Source of the DNA: Acidobacteriota bacterium
GTDB lineage: Bacteria > Acidobacteriota > Terriglobia > Acidiferrales > UBA7541
Assembly (NCBI GenBank): GCA_013289695.1
Contig: JABCZK010000004.1
Coordinates: 62,001 to 126,000, forward strand
DNA length: 64,000 nucleotides
Direction of reading: 5' to 3'
This document shows, piece after piece, positions 1-11,321 of the stretch. The translations under genes and the position numbers were made by a program. The notes beneath the pieces are model-generated. The model had not been told where the DNA came from and ran no database searches. It saw only the letters and a program-made list of their open reading frames with translations. The stretch's first letter is position 1; every line of letters begins with the position of its first letter.

Positions 1-773
1 AGCGCGCCGGTGCACAAATTACTGGTGGGGCAAATTTCCAGCACCACGCGCCGCATCGCCAGAGTGTCCGCGAATACGGTGTCGCGCATCACCGCGATGC
101 CATGCCCAATTCGCTCCGCGCCCAGCAGTTCGATGGCCTCGCGCACCGAATCCGGCCCGCCAATCTCTCCGGCGTGGCACACGATATGCAGCCCGTCCTG
201 CCGGGCCAGATCAAAGGCCGGGCGAAAATTGATTGTCGGATACGCGAGCTCGTCGCCGCCCATGCCAAATGCCACAACTCCTCTCGTCTGCAGTTTGGCA
301 GCCCAGGCCGCAACTTCCTTCGCTGGATCGGGACCGAATTGCCGCGCGGCATCCAGGATAAACGCAGTACGCAAACGCGCAAACGGTGCGGACTGCGTGG
401 CATCGCGGATAGCCGTAACGGTCGCCTCCAGATTTTGCGTCCGGCGCAAGATCACGCCCGCTGAAATCGTCAGTTCGGCATACACCACGCTCTGGCGCAC
501 CAACTCTTCGCACAACTGCCGGGTGATCAGCGCGTAGTCATCCGGAGTGCGCAGAAAAGAAGTCACCCACTTGAACGTTTCCAGAAATCCGTTGAAGCTG
601 GAGAAGTCGTAACGCGCCGCCACTTCCTCGGGCTTCACAGCGACGCCATGGCGCGCCGCCAGTTTTATGGCCGTCTCCGGGCGGATCGATCCTTCCAGAT
701 GCAAATGCAATTCCGCTTTCGGCAATGCGTCAATGGCCATGGGCGGCCGAGCTGACTGTGTCTTCGGGTCCAT
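1..773 (-). CDS. add: Adenosine deaminase (3' part beyond window edge)
   Basis: Hydrolyses adenosine (or a related aminopurine nucleoside) to inosine in purine salvage, in the cytoplasm. About 257 residues are visible; the C-terminus lies left of base 1. The N-terminal zinc motif HLHLEG is at about residues 22-27, a HAGE motif follows in the middle, and the visible part ends in CPTSN, all typical of the metallo-dependent adenosine deaminase family. The distal catalytic Asp pair lies outside the window. The ATG at 773 sits one base after the TAG stop of the PLC-like gene (TAGAATG), so translation is probably coupled and the gene is third in an operon with the APC permease. The subfamily could also be an adenine or aminofutalosine deaminase; the missing C-terminus would help decide. 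Confidence 0.9.
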   Translation of the reverse strand, partial: MDPKTQSARPPMAIDALPKAELHLHLEGSIRPETAIKLAARHGVAVKPEEVAARYDFSSFNGFLETFKWVTSFLRTPDDYALITRQLCEELVRQSVVYAELTISAGVILRRTQNLEATVTAIRDATQSAPFARLRTAFILDAARQFGPDPAKEVAAWAAKLQTRGVVAFGMGGDELAYPTINFRPAFDLARQDGLHIVCHAGEIGGPDSVREAIELLGAERIGHGIAVMRDTVFADTLAMRRVVLEICPTSNLCTGA

Positions 774-774
774 T

Positions 775-1614
775 CTATTGCTGCGGCAATTGCGGTCGCC
801 CGGCATTGATCCAGGCAGTCAACCAGTACGAGCCCACATCGGTGGAGGCGTCCGAAAGCTGGCGGACCAGAATCGCTCCAGCCAGCGAATAAAACTTGTC
901 GTAGTAGTCCTGCGAGTAAGCGGAGAGCCCTTGGTGCGCGCGCCGATCGGCCAGCAGCACGTTCTCCAGCCAGGAATGCGAAGTCAGGCAAAGTTCGAAA
1001 GCATGGTCCGTGGGATCGTGAATGAACGCGGCTTCGTTCGGCTGCACGAAGAAGAACAATTGATAGCGGTCAACCAAGCCATTGGAGAAGCGCTCGTTAA
1101 CGCCAGGCTGCGCCGAAAGCTTCCCATCCACGTTAATCGTCGTGTTGAAAGGATCGTGCGCTGCGTTCACGTAGTGCGCCAAAGTGGCGGCGGACATCCT
1201 CACCTGGTTCCAATCATGCTCGCGAAACGCGTCGGTAAGCTTCTTGCTGTAAAAGCCGATCTCCCAAGGAAGAATTCCGTATTGCTCCAGAACGCGCCGG
1301 TTGAACTTTGTAATCGCCGCATTGTAGTCGCGCGGCAAAGCGGAGAAGGGAAACGGCCCGTAGTGATCCAGCTGAATGAAATCCGTGTGACGCGCAGCCC
1401 CACTTTTCGGGTCCGCATCGTCCGCCGCGCCCACGTGCTCCACCAGAAACTGCCGGTTCGCGTAGAAAAACGGTTGCATTTCCTGCGGCAGCGTGTCCAC
1501 CGCCCGATTTGTCACCAGCCGGTCCGCAGTTTCGCCCCAACCAAAGAGCGGTGCCAAGCCGAGGACTAAAATCCCCGCCGACAGAACCAAGGCGCGTTGC
1601 AGCGAACGGCGCAT
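775..1614 (-). CDS. Secreted zinc-PLC / S1-P1 nuclease-like protein with degenerate metal site
   Basis: 279 residues. A signal peptide occupies about residues 1-24, and the mature chain would begin with Trp26-Gly, as in the family of zinc-dependent phospholipase C and S1/P1 nuclease, where the N-terminal Trp binds metal. Other family marks are LDHY (82-85), GILPW (113-117) and AHYVNAAHDP (146-155). Several expected ligands are changed: Asp31 where a His is usual (AHR pattern), Asn150 where Asp is usual, and Asn173 in GVNERF where GxHxRFE is usual. It may be a binding protein or a diverged hydrolase. The ATG overlaps the TAA stop of the permease by one base (TAATG), indicating coupled translation. 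Confidence 0.75.
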   Translation of the reverse strand: MRRSLQRALVLSAGILVLGLAPLFGWGETADRLVTNRAVDTLPQEMQPFFYANRQFLVEHVGAADDADPKSGAARHTDFIQLDHYGPFPFSALPRDYNAAITKFNRRVLEQYGILPWEIGFYSKKLTDAFREHDWNQVRMSAATLAHYVNAAHDPFNTTINVDGKLSAQPGVNERFSNGLVDRYQLFFFVQPNEAAFIHDPTDHAFELCLTSHSWLENVLLADRRAHQGLSAYSQDYYDKFYSLAGAILVRQLSDASTDVGSYWLTAWINAGRPQLPQQ

Positions 1615-3176
1615 TACCCCACGTTACCCTTGTCGGCATCCGCCTTGATATTCGCATCGGAAAGCTGGCTGTGGCGGCGCCCGTAAAAATAATAAAAACA
1701 CAAGCCGATTAGAAGCCACACGATGAATCGGATCCAGTTGGTAATCGGCAGCCCGGCCATCAAAAGCAGGCACGTGAGAATCGTAATCACCGGCGCCAGG
1801 ACTCCGCCCGGTGCGCGAAACGCGCGCGGACGGTCCGGCTGCTTATAACGCAGAATCAGCACTCCCCCCGCCACCAACGCGAAGGCGAACAGCGTTCCGA
1901 TGTTGGAAAGGTCAGCCAGTGTGCCGATATCCAGCAGCCCGGCCGGAATACCTACCAGAAAACCGGCAACAATCGTAGAAAAATCCGGAGTACGGAAGAT
2001 TTTGTGCACGTGGCCAAAAACGCCAGGCAACAAGCCGTCGCGTGACATGGCGAACCAAACTCGTGCCTGCCCGAGTTGAAAAACCAGAAGCGAAGAAATC
2101 ATTCCCGTCAGCGCGCCCAGCAGCACGATCAGTTGAATATTTCTGAAGCCCAGCCGCTTCAGCGTGTTCACGACTGGCGCCGCGTCGTCCAGCAGCGTCT
2201 CCCAGCGCACCAGCCCCGTTAACACCACCACGACCGCGATGTACAAGATCGTGCAAATCACCAGCGTAGCGATAATTCCGACCGGCACATCCCGCTTGGC
2301 GTTCTTGCATTCTTCCGCCGCCGTCGAAACGGAATCAAATCCAATATACGTAAAAAAAATGATCGACCCGCCCGTCAGAATCCCGGGCCAGCCATTTGGC
2401 GCGAAGGGATGCCAGTTCGCCGGATGCACGTAACGCGAAGCAAAAATCACAAACACCATGATCGCGGTTATCTTCAATAACACCATAATGTTGTTGGCGT
2501 TCGCCGACTCGCGAATCCCGCGCACCAGAATCACCGTGAGCAACATCACGATAATAAAAGCCGGCCAGTTGAATCCGAAATGCCAGCCGGGAGCGTAGAG
2601 AGGATTTCCCTGCAGATCCGCGAGTCCCGCGGGAAGATAAGCCGGCGTAATCCAGCGCAAGCTGGGATGAATTCCAAACCAATCCAGCAAATTCACGACG
2701 TGCGCCGAAAATCCGACGCTCACAGCCATATTCGACACGGCATATTCCAAAATCAAATCCCAGCCAATAATCCACGCGATCAATTCGCCCATGGTCGCGT
2801 ATGTGTACGTGTAAGCGCTGCCCGCGATCGGAATCATTGCCGCAAGCTCGGCGTAACAGAGCGCCGCGAACGCGCATACAACTCCCACCAGCACGAACGA
2901 CAACGCAATCGCCGGACCCGCACCAGGACGCCCAAACGACGCCGAGTGATAAATCAGATATTCCAGCAAGGGAGCGTTCAGCACGGATTTGAACTGCAGC
3001 TTTTGCCCGGCGATCGCGGTTCCGATGATCGTGAAGATTCCCGAGCCGATCACCGCGCCGATCCCCAGCGACGTGAGGCTCAACCAGCCGAGCGATTTCT
3101 TGAGCCGGTGTTCAGGCCGTTCCGAGTCGGAAATAAGCTGGTCAATGTTCTTCTTGCGGAAAAGCTGTGCGCCCAA
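1614..3176 (-). CDS. APC-family amino acid permease (YfnA/cationic amino acid transporter type)
   Basis: Inner-membrane amino acid/proton symporter or exchanger of 520 residues with about 12-14 hydrophobic segments. The first membrane segment carries GIGAVIGSGIF, the unwound substrate-binding motif of APC transporters. The C-terminal region ends in a hydrophobic segment and a short charged tail. The start is the ATG at 3176, preceded by a strong ribosome binding site (GGGAAGGTG) and a sigma70-like promoter at 3206-3234. It heads the operon with the PLC-like gene and adenosine deaminase. Substrate cannot be read from the sequence. Confidence 0.92.
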   Translation of the reverse strand: MGAQLFRKKNIDQLISDSERPEHRLKKSLGWLSLTSLGIGAVIGSGIFTIIGTAIAGQKLQFKSVLNAPLLEYLIYHSASFGRPGAGPAIALSFVLVGVVCAFAALCYAELAAMIPIAGSAYTYTYATMGELIAWIIGWDLILEYAVSNMAVSVGFSAHVVNLLDWFGIHPSLRWITPAYLPAGLADLQGNPLYAPGWHFGFNWPAFIIVMLLTVILVRGIRESANANNIMVLLKITAIMVFVIFASRYVHPANWHPFAPNGWPGILTGGSIIFFTYIGFDSVSTAAEECKNAKRDVPVGIIATLVICTILYIAVVVVLTGLVRWETLLDDAAPVVNTLKRLGFRNIQLIVLLGALTGMISSLLVFQLGQARVWFAMSRDGLLPGVFGHVHKIFRTPDFSTIVAGFLVGIPAGLLDIGTLADLSNIGTLFAFALVAGGVLILRYKQPDRPRAFRAPGGVLAPVITILTCLLLMAGLPITNWIRFIVWLLIGLCFYYFYGRRHSQLSDANIKADADKGNVG

Positions 3177-3205
3177 TCGTCACCTTCCCTGTGAGAGAGC
3201 GAGAA

Positions 3206-3234
3206 ACTTTACCCTGCGACAAGCTACGGTGCAA
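3206..3234 (-). promoter_or_regulatory. Sigma70-type promoter of the permease operon
   Basis: On the minus strand, TTGCAC (3234-3229), a 17-base spacer and TAAAGT (3211-3206). The predicted start is near 3199, giving a 5' UTR of about 23 nt that contains the ribosome binding site. The rest of 3235-3381 shows nothing recognisable. Confidence 0.55.
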
Positions 3235-3381
3235 CCCTGGGCGCCAGGAGATGGGGCAAGGAATCTATGGCGCCGGCGCAGCCGCCCGCGGTATCGGCGT
3301 CCGACAGCGCCATCATCCTACAGCACAGCGGATCGTCCTAGCTTGTTTGTGCGGTGTAATGACGATTTGCAAAACCGCGCC

Positions 3382-5622
3382 TCAAGCGAGCTGCAGGTTG
3401 GCATAGCGCTCGATGAGCTTCTTCGCTCCGTGGTCCTGGAAGCTCACGGTTAGCTTGCGGTCTTCGCCTTCGCCTTCGACTTCGATGATCGTGCCAACGC
3501 CATATTTGGAATGGCGCACGCGTGCGCCAATTAGAGGATCCGTCGACGAGCGCTTCGCACCGCGCGACGCTTGACCGTAAGGCGTGCGCGTCTTCTGCCG
3601 GTAAGCATAACCCTCTGAAAATTCCGGGTCAGGCTCGTAGCGTCGCGTTTCGCCGGGCTCGGATTGCGAACCGAGCGCCGCCTCAATCAAATCTCCGGGA
3701 ATTTCCGCCAGAAAGCGAGAAGGCAGCGCCGCGCGCAATCGCTCTTCGCCGTAAGTGCGCCGATACACAGCACGAGAGAGAACCAGCGACTGCTTCGCGC
3801 GAGTCATGCCCACGTAAAATAATCTCCGCTCCTCTTCCACCTCGGCTTTGCTACCGAGCGCGCGGCCGTGCGGCAAAAGGCCTTCTTCGAGTCCGGCGAG
3901 AAATACGGCGTCAAACTCCAGCCCCTTCGCGCTGTGCAAAGTCATCAGCGAAACAGGAATCGTGTCGTCATACTGGTCCGAATCGCTCGCGAGCGCGGCT
4001 TGATCCAACACGTCTTCGAGCGTCTGCCCCTGCTCGGTAGCTTCGGCCATCGCGTTGGCGAGCTCGCGAAGATTTTCCGCGCGCGAAGTGTGTTCCAGAT
4101 TGTCCTGTTGCTCCACCCAATCCAGATACCCAGTGCTGCCCAACACGCGCTCGATCAATTGTGTGGGCTGCATGTCCTGGCAATCTTTCTGCAGGTCTTC
4201 AATCAATTTGCAGAAAGACCGCAGCGCCCCGCTGAATTTCTTGCCCGTAAGAAATTCACCGCTGGAAATCACCGACCAGAGTGATTGCGCGGTGTCCTTT
4301 GCGCGCGCTTCCAGTGCAGCTACGGTGACGGCGCCGATGCCGCGCGGCGGCACGTTCAGCACCCGCAGCAAAGCGACATCGTCCTCCGGGTGAAAAATCA
4401 GGCGCACGTATGCAAGTGCGTTGCGAACCTCTGCGCGCTCGTAAAAGCTAAATCCGCCCACTACCCGATAGCGCAAGCCCAGCCGCCGCAGCACTTCCTC
4501 AAAGGATCGTGATTGCGCGCCCGTACGATACAGCACCGCGATCCGCGCATCCGGATCGTTGCGCACCAGCGTGGACAACTGGCCGCAGATGAACTCTGCC
4601 TCCGCCGAAGAATCCGGCGCCTCAAAAAATTTCAGTCGCGCCCCCGCGCCCAGGGTCGCCTGCAGATTTTTGCCGAGCCGGTCGGAATTGTTTTTCACCA
4701 CCGCCGCGGCCGCGTCCAGAATCGTCTGCGTCGAGCGATAATTTTCCTCCAGCCGAATCAGCTTCGCCTCCGGAAAATCGGTCGTGAAGCGTTTCAAATT
4801 TCCAGCCCGAGCCCCGCGCCAAGCGTAAATGGACTGGTCTTCATCGCCCACCACGCACACGTTCTTGCGCGTCCCGGCGAGCAGGCGCACCAGCTCTTCC
4901 TGCGAGCGATTGGTATCCTGAAATTCATCCACCATCAAATAATGGAAACGCGCATTCCACGCCGCGCGCACGTCCGCATGTTCGCGCAGCAGCTCCACGG
5001 CGCGCAGCAGGAGGTCGTCAAAATCCAGCGCTGCAGCTTTGCGCAGAATTTCGTTATACACGCGAAAGACAGCAGCAGCTTGTTTGCGCGCGTCATCGCG
5101 GGCTTCGGCGGCCGCGGCGGCCATTTCGTCCGCGGTGAGTCCGTGATTTTTCGCGTAACTGATCTGCGCGCGCATGCTGCGCGGCGGGTAATCGTCGGTA
5201 GAAAGATCCAGCTGCGCCAGGGCGCGTTTTACGGCGGCGGTCTGGTCGTCGTCATCGTAAATCGCAAAATCGCGAGGCAGCCCCAGGTGCTGCGATTCCC
5301 GCCGAATCAAGCGCGCGCAGAAAGAGTGAAACGTCGAGACCCACACGTCGGAAGCATCGCGTCCAGTCGAGCGCAGCAGGTCGCTGATGCGCTCTTTCAT
5401 CACGCTTGCCGCTTTGTTGGTGAAGGTGACGGCGAGAATCGCACTACCCGGCACGCCCAGTTCGATGAGGTGGGCGACGCGATAGGTAATCACGCGTGTC
5501 TTGCCCGTGCCCGCTCCGGCCAGCACCAGCAGCGGCCCTTCGGTGGCCAGCACCGCTTCGCGCTGCCGGTCGTTCAATTTGTCGAGCAAGGTTGAAGATG
5601 AAGTGGAATTGTTCAAGCGCAA
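3382..5622 (-). CDS. pcrA: ATP-dependent DNA helicase PcrA/UvrD (SF1A)
   Basis: 3'-5' DNA helicase for nucleotide excision and mismatch repair and for removing stalled RNA polymerase or RecA. 746 residues, usual for the family. Helicase motifs occur in order: AGAGTGKT (Lys41), VDEFQDTN (Walker B), GDEDQSIYAWRGA, LEENYRST, TLHSAKGLEFD and VGMTRAK. The C-terminus has the Tudor-like RNA polymerase-binding module seen in PcrA (RVRHSKYGVGTI). The longest start is a TTG at 5622; other in-frame TTG codons at 5616 and 5589 are possible and no ATG is near, so the exact start is uncertain. It reads divergently from the VTT membrane gene. Confidence 0.95.
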   Translation of the reverse strand: MRLNNSTSSSTLLDKLNDRQREAVLATEGPLLVLAGAGTGKTRVITYRVAHLIELGVPGSAILAVTFTNKAASVMKERISDLLRSTGRDASDVWVSTFHSFCARLIRRESQHLGLPRDFAIYDDDDQTAAVKRALAQLDLSTDDYPPRSMRAQISYAKNHGLTADEMAAAAAEARDDARKQAAAVFRVYNEILRKAAALDFDDLLLRAVELLREHADVRAAWNARFHYLMVDEFQDTNRSQEELVRLLAGTRKNVCVVGDEDQSIYAWRGARAGNLKRFTTDFPEAKLIRLEENYRSTQTILDAAAAVVKNNSDRLGKNLQATLGAGARLKFFEAPDSSAEAEFICGQLSTLVRNDPDARIAVLYRTGAQSRSFEEVLRRLGLRYRVVGGFSFYERAEVRNALAYVRLIFHPEDDVALLRVLNVPPRGIGAVTVAALEARAKDTAQSLWSVISSGEFLTGKKFSGALRSFCKLIEDLQKDCQDMQPTQLIERVLGSTGYLDWVEQQDNLEHTSRAENLRELANAMAEATEQGQTLEDVLDQAALASDSDQYDDTIPVSLMTLHSAKGLEFDAVFLAGLEEGLLPHGRALGSKAEVEEERRLFYVGMTRAKQSLVLSRAVYRRTYGEERLRAALPSRFLAEIPGDLIEAALGSQSEPGETRRYEPDPEFSEGYAYRQKTRTPYGQASRGAKRSSTDPLIGARVRHSKYGVGTIIEVEGEGEDRKLTVSFQDHGAKKLIERYANLQLA

Positions 5623-5742
5623 ATTCTAACCGAGCGGATGCGATAGAGCAATTTTACGATGCGCGACGGACTTGCGGGCACGCCGGAGCGGCGGGGAAAG
5701 TCTGTTACAATCGTGCGAATTTCCAGGAGCATTTTGCAAATT

Positions 5743-6342
5743 ATGGGGCGGCGAAAAATACTCGTGTGGCTGCAAGGCTTGGTCATGGCCTTCGGCGGCG
5801 GCGGCTTATTCGTCGTCACCTTCTTTGATTCGTCGCTGCTTTCCTTCCCATTCTTTCCGGATGCGGTCCTGATCGAACTATGCATCGCTAACCACGTGCG
5901 TATGCCCTATTACGCAGCGATGGCGGCGCTCGGCTCGCTCTCCGGCTGCCTGGTCCTCTATTTGATCGCGGAAAAAGCCGGCGAGGCCTTTTTTCGCAAG
6001 CATGCGGGCGGCAAGGCGGAAAAAATCAAAGAGTGGGTTGATAACAACGGATTTCTCAGCGCGTTTATTCCCGCCGTGCTCCCGCCGCCGATGCCATTCA
6101 AGCCCTTCGTCCTGGCCGAAGGAGTTTTCCAGGTCCCGCCACGCACCTTCATCCTCGCCATTCTCCTGGGCCGCGGCCTGCGCTACGGCGGCGAAGGATT
6201 TCTCGCGGTGCGCTACGGCGACGCCGCGCTCGGATACCTGAAATCCCACGGCGGGACCTTCGCGATCGCCGTGCTGGTGCTCATGCTGCTGCTGTACGTC
6301 CTCACCCACTTCGTATTCCACTCTTCTTCGCCGAAACCGTAA
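5743..6342 (+). CDS. VTT-domain (DedA/YqaA-like) inner membrane protein
   Basis: About 199 residues with a hydrophobic N-terminus, a central LPPPMPFKPFVL re-entrant-type motif and two C-terminal membrane segments. This is the VTT/SNARE-associated fold of DedA and YqaA proteins, implicated in lipid flipping and membrane homeostasis. The ATG at 5743 follows AGGAG at 5725-5729 with a longish gap; an in-frame TTG at 5734 is better spaced and could be the true start. It is convergent with the YdjM-type gene, with 36 bases between the stops. Confidence 0.8.
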   Translation: MGRRKILVWLQGLVMAFGGGGLFVVTFFDSSLLSFPFFPDAVLIELCIANHVRMPYYAAMAALGSLSGCLVLYLIAEKAGEAFFRKHAGGKAEKIKEWVDNNGFLSAFIPAVLPPPMPFKPFVLAEGVFQVPPRTFILAILLGRGLRYGGEGFLAVRYGDAALGYLKSHGGTFAIAVLVLMLLLYVLTHFVFHSSSPKP

Positions 6343-6378
6343 TTCCCGGTCGACCTTCGAACAGCTCAAAAAGCGTCA

Positions 6379-7407
6379 TTAGCGAGCCGCAGAGTTGGCA
6401 TAGTGAAATTCCTGCCGCGTCACCCGCAAATCGGCGCTCAGCCCCACGCGCACAATGATGTTTTCCGCACCGTAGTCGCTGGACGCAAACCGCATGTCGC
6501 GCAGTGTGAACCGATAACCCTCATCGTCGCGCTCCAAACTGGCCAGCGGAAATCGCGCGTACCGCAAAAATGTCTTCGCAGCCGGCGTGTTTTCCGCCGC
6601 CTCCAGCGCCGTTGAATCTTCAGCCTTGAAGTGCGGCACAGCTCGATCCGGATCAAATCCCGCGCCAGGCGCAAGCGAAATCTCAATCTGCTCAATGGTG
6701 TTGTCAGTAGAAACCAACCCTCGCCACGCAAACGGCGAGAGCGCAGAAGGGAAGGCTCCGGTAGCGAGCGGCGCAGCTCCGCGATACTCGCGCGAATTCA
6801 ATTCGTCCACGGCGCGGCTGTGCAGTCCAGCTCGCGCTCCGACGTAGATCAGAAGCAGCAGCAAAGTGACGAAGGCGGCGCGCCGCCCCCGCGGCCGTTT
6901 CTCCCGCTCCCCAATCTCCTCGCTGACTAAGCGAAACACCACGGGCAACAGCAAACCCAACACAAGAAACGCCAAAATCCAGGGATCAAGATTGCTTAGC
7001 AGATTCCACGCGGTCCACGTCTGCCGAAACGGCAGAAGCAATTGCACGCCAATCCCGCTGGCCAGATCGAGAAGCAAATGCGCCGCGACACCGGCAGCGC
7101 AAACCGCAAGCGCCGCAAGCAAACTCACAGGAGGCAGATTCGAACCTGGCCGGTTCGCAATGGGCCGACGGCCAACAGCCCAGAAGATCACCGCAAGCAA
7201 ACCCACCACCACAACCGACCCAGCAACGGAATGCAACACCCCACGATGAAATCGCAAAAACGCGGAAGGACCGCCCAGAAAACTAGCAAAATCAAGATCA
7301 GGCGCAACGCCAGAAACCACTAGCATCGCAGCCCCATAACGCGGCAACAATGTCTGGCCAGCCCGCGCCAGAATCAAAGATAGCAACGCGTGAGTGAGAA
7401 TCTCCAC
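6379..7407 (-). CDS. YdjM-type membrane-bound metal-dependent hydrolase family (DUF457)
   Basis: About 342 residues. The N-terminus THALLSLILARA, followed by APDLDF and HRGVLHS, matches the conserved His/Asp motifs of the YdjM/DUF457 inner-membrane family. Several hydrophobic helices follow, then a C-terminal soluble region of about 130 residues. I place the start at the GTG at 7407, because family members begin a few residues before the THA motif; an ATG at 7446 adds 13 residues. Neither has a good ribosome binding site. Hydrolase activity is inferred from the motif only. Confidence 0.75.
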   Translation of the reverse strand: MEILTHALLSLILARAGQTLLPRYGAAMLVVSGVAPDLDFASFLGGPSAFLRFHRGVLHSVAGSVVVVGLLAVIFWAVGRRPIANRPGSNLPPVSLLAALAVCAAGVAAHLLLDLASGIGVQLLLPFRQTWTAWNLLSNLDPWILAFLVLGLLLPVVFRLVSEEIGEREKRPRGRRAAFVTLLLLLIYVGARAGLHSRAVDELNSREYRGAAPLATGAFPSALSPFAWRGLVSTDNTIEQIEISLAPGAGFDPDRAVPHFKAEDSTALEAAENTPAAKTFLRYARFPLASLERDDEGYRFTLRDMRFASSDYGAENIIVRVGLSADLRVTRQEFHYANSAAR

Positions 7408-7470
7408 GGTAGTGTATTCAGCGCGCAGCCAGCACAGCGAACCCATCGCGTTTTTCCGAGCGCAACTCTT

Positions 7471-8415
7471 CTATTTCAAAGTAGCCGGCGTGACCAGCGA
7501 AAGCGCATCCGGCACAATCCGAAACGCCAGCGGCAAAGGCCCAATCGGCTCACCGTCCACCTGCGCGTACACCACGGCCCCGTTCGCCGATTCGCAAATC
7601 ACCTCAGTGTGCTTCCAGGCGGCGATGCCTTCCATGCTGCGCAGTTTTCCCAGCCACAAAGCGGGCAAACAAAGCATGTAACGCAGCCGGCTGCGCGTGG
7701 AATTCGTCAAGAACTCGAACGAATCCTCGAACAGGTTCGCGCCGGTGGTGATCTTGAACGGCCCGCCATAATTGACAGTCCTACCGACCACCAGAATCGA
7801 CGCCAGATGGTCCTGCCCGTCCGAGCGCACCCGCATCTCGGGAAAATCGTAGCGAACCAGCTGGCGAATCCCCTCCGCCCAATAAGCCAAAACACCAGCG
7901 CGCTTTTTCAATTCGCCGTTCACCGCATTCACGATCGCGCCATCCGGCCCCGCGCCGCCCACGCTGAGAAAATAGCGCCCACCAGAAGGCATATCAGCAG
8001 AATGCGATCCGTTCGTCGAAGTGGCCAGTCCCAGAGCAACGCGTCGAATCACGCCACCAGGAATCAGCCGCGCTGCGTGTGGAATGTCCCACGGTATGCG
8101 CAGCTCTTTCGCCAGAATATTCGCGGTTCCTGCGGGCAGCAGAGCCATCGGCACCGCGCTCCCCGCCAGCCCATTAATAATTTCATTGATCGTGCCGTCG
8201 CCGCCGCACGCAATCACCATGCCGCGGCGTTGCTGCACCGCCTGTCGGGCGATCCCTTGCGCGGATCCCGCTTCGGTAGTAGCGGCGATCTCCGTTGTGA
8301 TTCCCGCTTCCTTCAGAATCCGCACGGCCTGCTCGATTTCCAAAAAACGTCGGTGCCGCCGCCCGCCGCTGGTCGGGTTGTAGATCAGCAGCGCGTCATG
8401 AATTCGTTCAGGCAT
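7471..8415 (-). CDS. Diacylglycerol/lipid kinase family protein (DagK/YegS type)
   Basis: Transfers phosphate from ATP to diacylglycerol or another lipid alcohol at the inner membrane face. 314 residues from the ATG at 8415. The N-terminus has YNPTSGG and then GGDGTINEIINGL, the nucleotide-binding signature of the DAGK catalytic domain. The C-terminal beta domain has DGAIVNAV and the late VDGEPIG motif. It is divergent from ligA, with 83 bases between the starts. Confidence 0.9.
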   Translation of the reverse strand: MPERIHDALLIYNPTSGGRRHRRFLEIEQAVRILKEAGITTEIAATTEAGSAQGIARQAVQQRRGMVIACGGDGTINEIINGLAGSAVPMALLPAGTANILAKELRIPWDIPHAARLIPGGVIRRVALGLATSTNGSHSADMPSGGRYFLSVGGAGPDGAIVNAVNGELKKRAGVLAYWAEGIRQLVRYDFPEMRVRSDGQDHLASILVVGRTVNYGGPFKITTGANLFEDSFEFLTNSTRSRLRYMLCLPALWLGKLRSMEGIAAWKHTEVICESANGAVVYAQVDGEPIGPLPLAFRIVPDALSLVTPATLK

Positions 8416-8417
8416 AG

Positions 8418-10517
<2,100 letters not shown>

Positions 10518-10598
10518 CTCCCGCGGTCTTGTCATCGACTTGGCGTTGATCTGTCGAGCGAACGCACCGCCTCAGGTGTAAATCCGGGTTCACCCTAT

Positions 10599-11151
10599 TT
10601 ATGTCTTGGACGGAATGATGCTCGTGAGGAAATCGGAGACAATCGTCTGCATTTGCTCGTCGTAGTCTGAAGGATTCTTGGGCAGATGCGGCCAAGCGAC
10701 GCAAGCGAAAACACCGCAGTCCGCGACAACGCGATAACAATACCAATCCACATAGCGCGTCGACCTTTGCATTGCCGTAAAGCTGCTGCAGCGCCACCCA
10801 TCGACTAGTATTTTCTCGCGCGCGTCGTGTCCTAGACTCGAGGCTTTCTTATCGAACGCAGCCCGATCCTGAGCGTTCTTCAAGGAGGAGGCAATGATCG
10901 CGAGATTTGAAGAGTCAGGAGTCCCTTGGTCCGCCGCGTTTGGGATTTGGAACGCAAAGACGGTTTTTTTCGGGCGTAGACTTGCTCGAAATCGCGGGCC
11001 AGTCGCCGGGGACAGAAAATTGAACTCGACCGACGATCGTAAAGTCTATACGGTCCGTGCCAAAAGCGATGGAAGCGGTTAGCAGCAAGCCGGCGAGGAT
11101 TGCATTCTGTAGTAATGCCTCAGGGGCGGGCTTCCGTTGAATCCATTTCAT
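10599..11151 (-). pseudogene. Small secreted protein of unknown function, broken by one frameshift
   Basis: From the ATG at 11151 the frame encodes a signal-peptide-like start (ALLQNAILAGLLLTASIAFG) and then VQFSVPGDWPAISSKSTPEK. At a run of seven T at 10964-10970 (A on the coding strand) it goes out of frame and stops after about 22 more residues. Removing one base from the run restores a continuous frame to a TAA at 10599, with TVFAFQIPNAADQGTPDSS just after the join and CVAWPHLPKNPSDYDEQM near the end. The joined product would be about 183 residues, secreted, with several cysteines. The family is not recognised. It may be a recent pseudogene, a phase-variable tract or a sequencing error. 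Confidence 0.6.
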
Positions 11152-11309
11152 GCCGGAAACGTACGCTCTCCCGCGGGGGTTGTCCGTTCCAAGGTCACGG
11201 GCGAACGTGGAGTTACTTCCCGAGAACGAGAGTCTCATAAAGTGGCGGGGGCTTTACAGTAGCCGTCACGATGTCTGCGATTGGAACACTGGATCGTTCA
11301 GCGATGACG

Positions 11310-11315
11310 TATAAT
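11310..11315 (+). promoter_or_regulatory. -10 element (TATAAT) of rnpB
   Basis: A perfect TATAAT ends 6 bases before the first base of the P1 helix of RNase P RNA, which is the expected distance to a transcription start. The best -35 candidate (TTGGAA at 11281-11286) is too far upstream, so the -35 is weak or absent. Confidence 0.6.
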
Positions 11316-11321
11316 AGCCCC

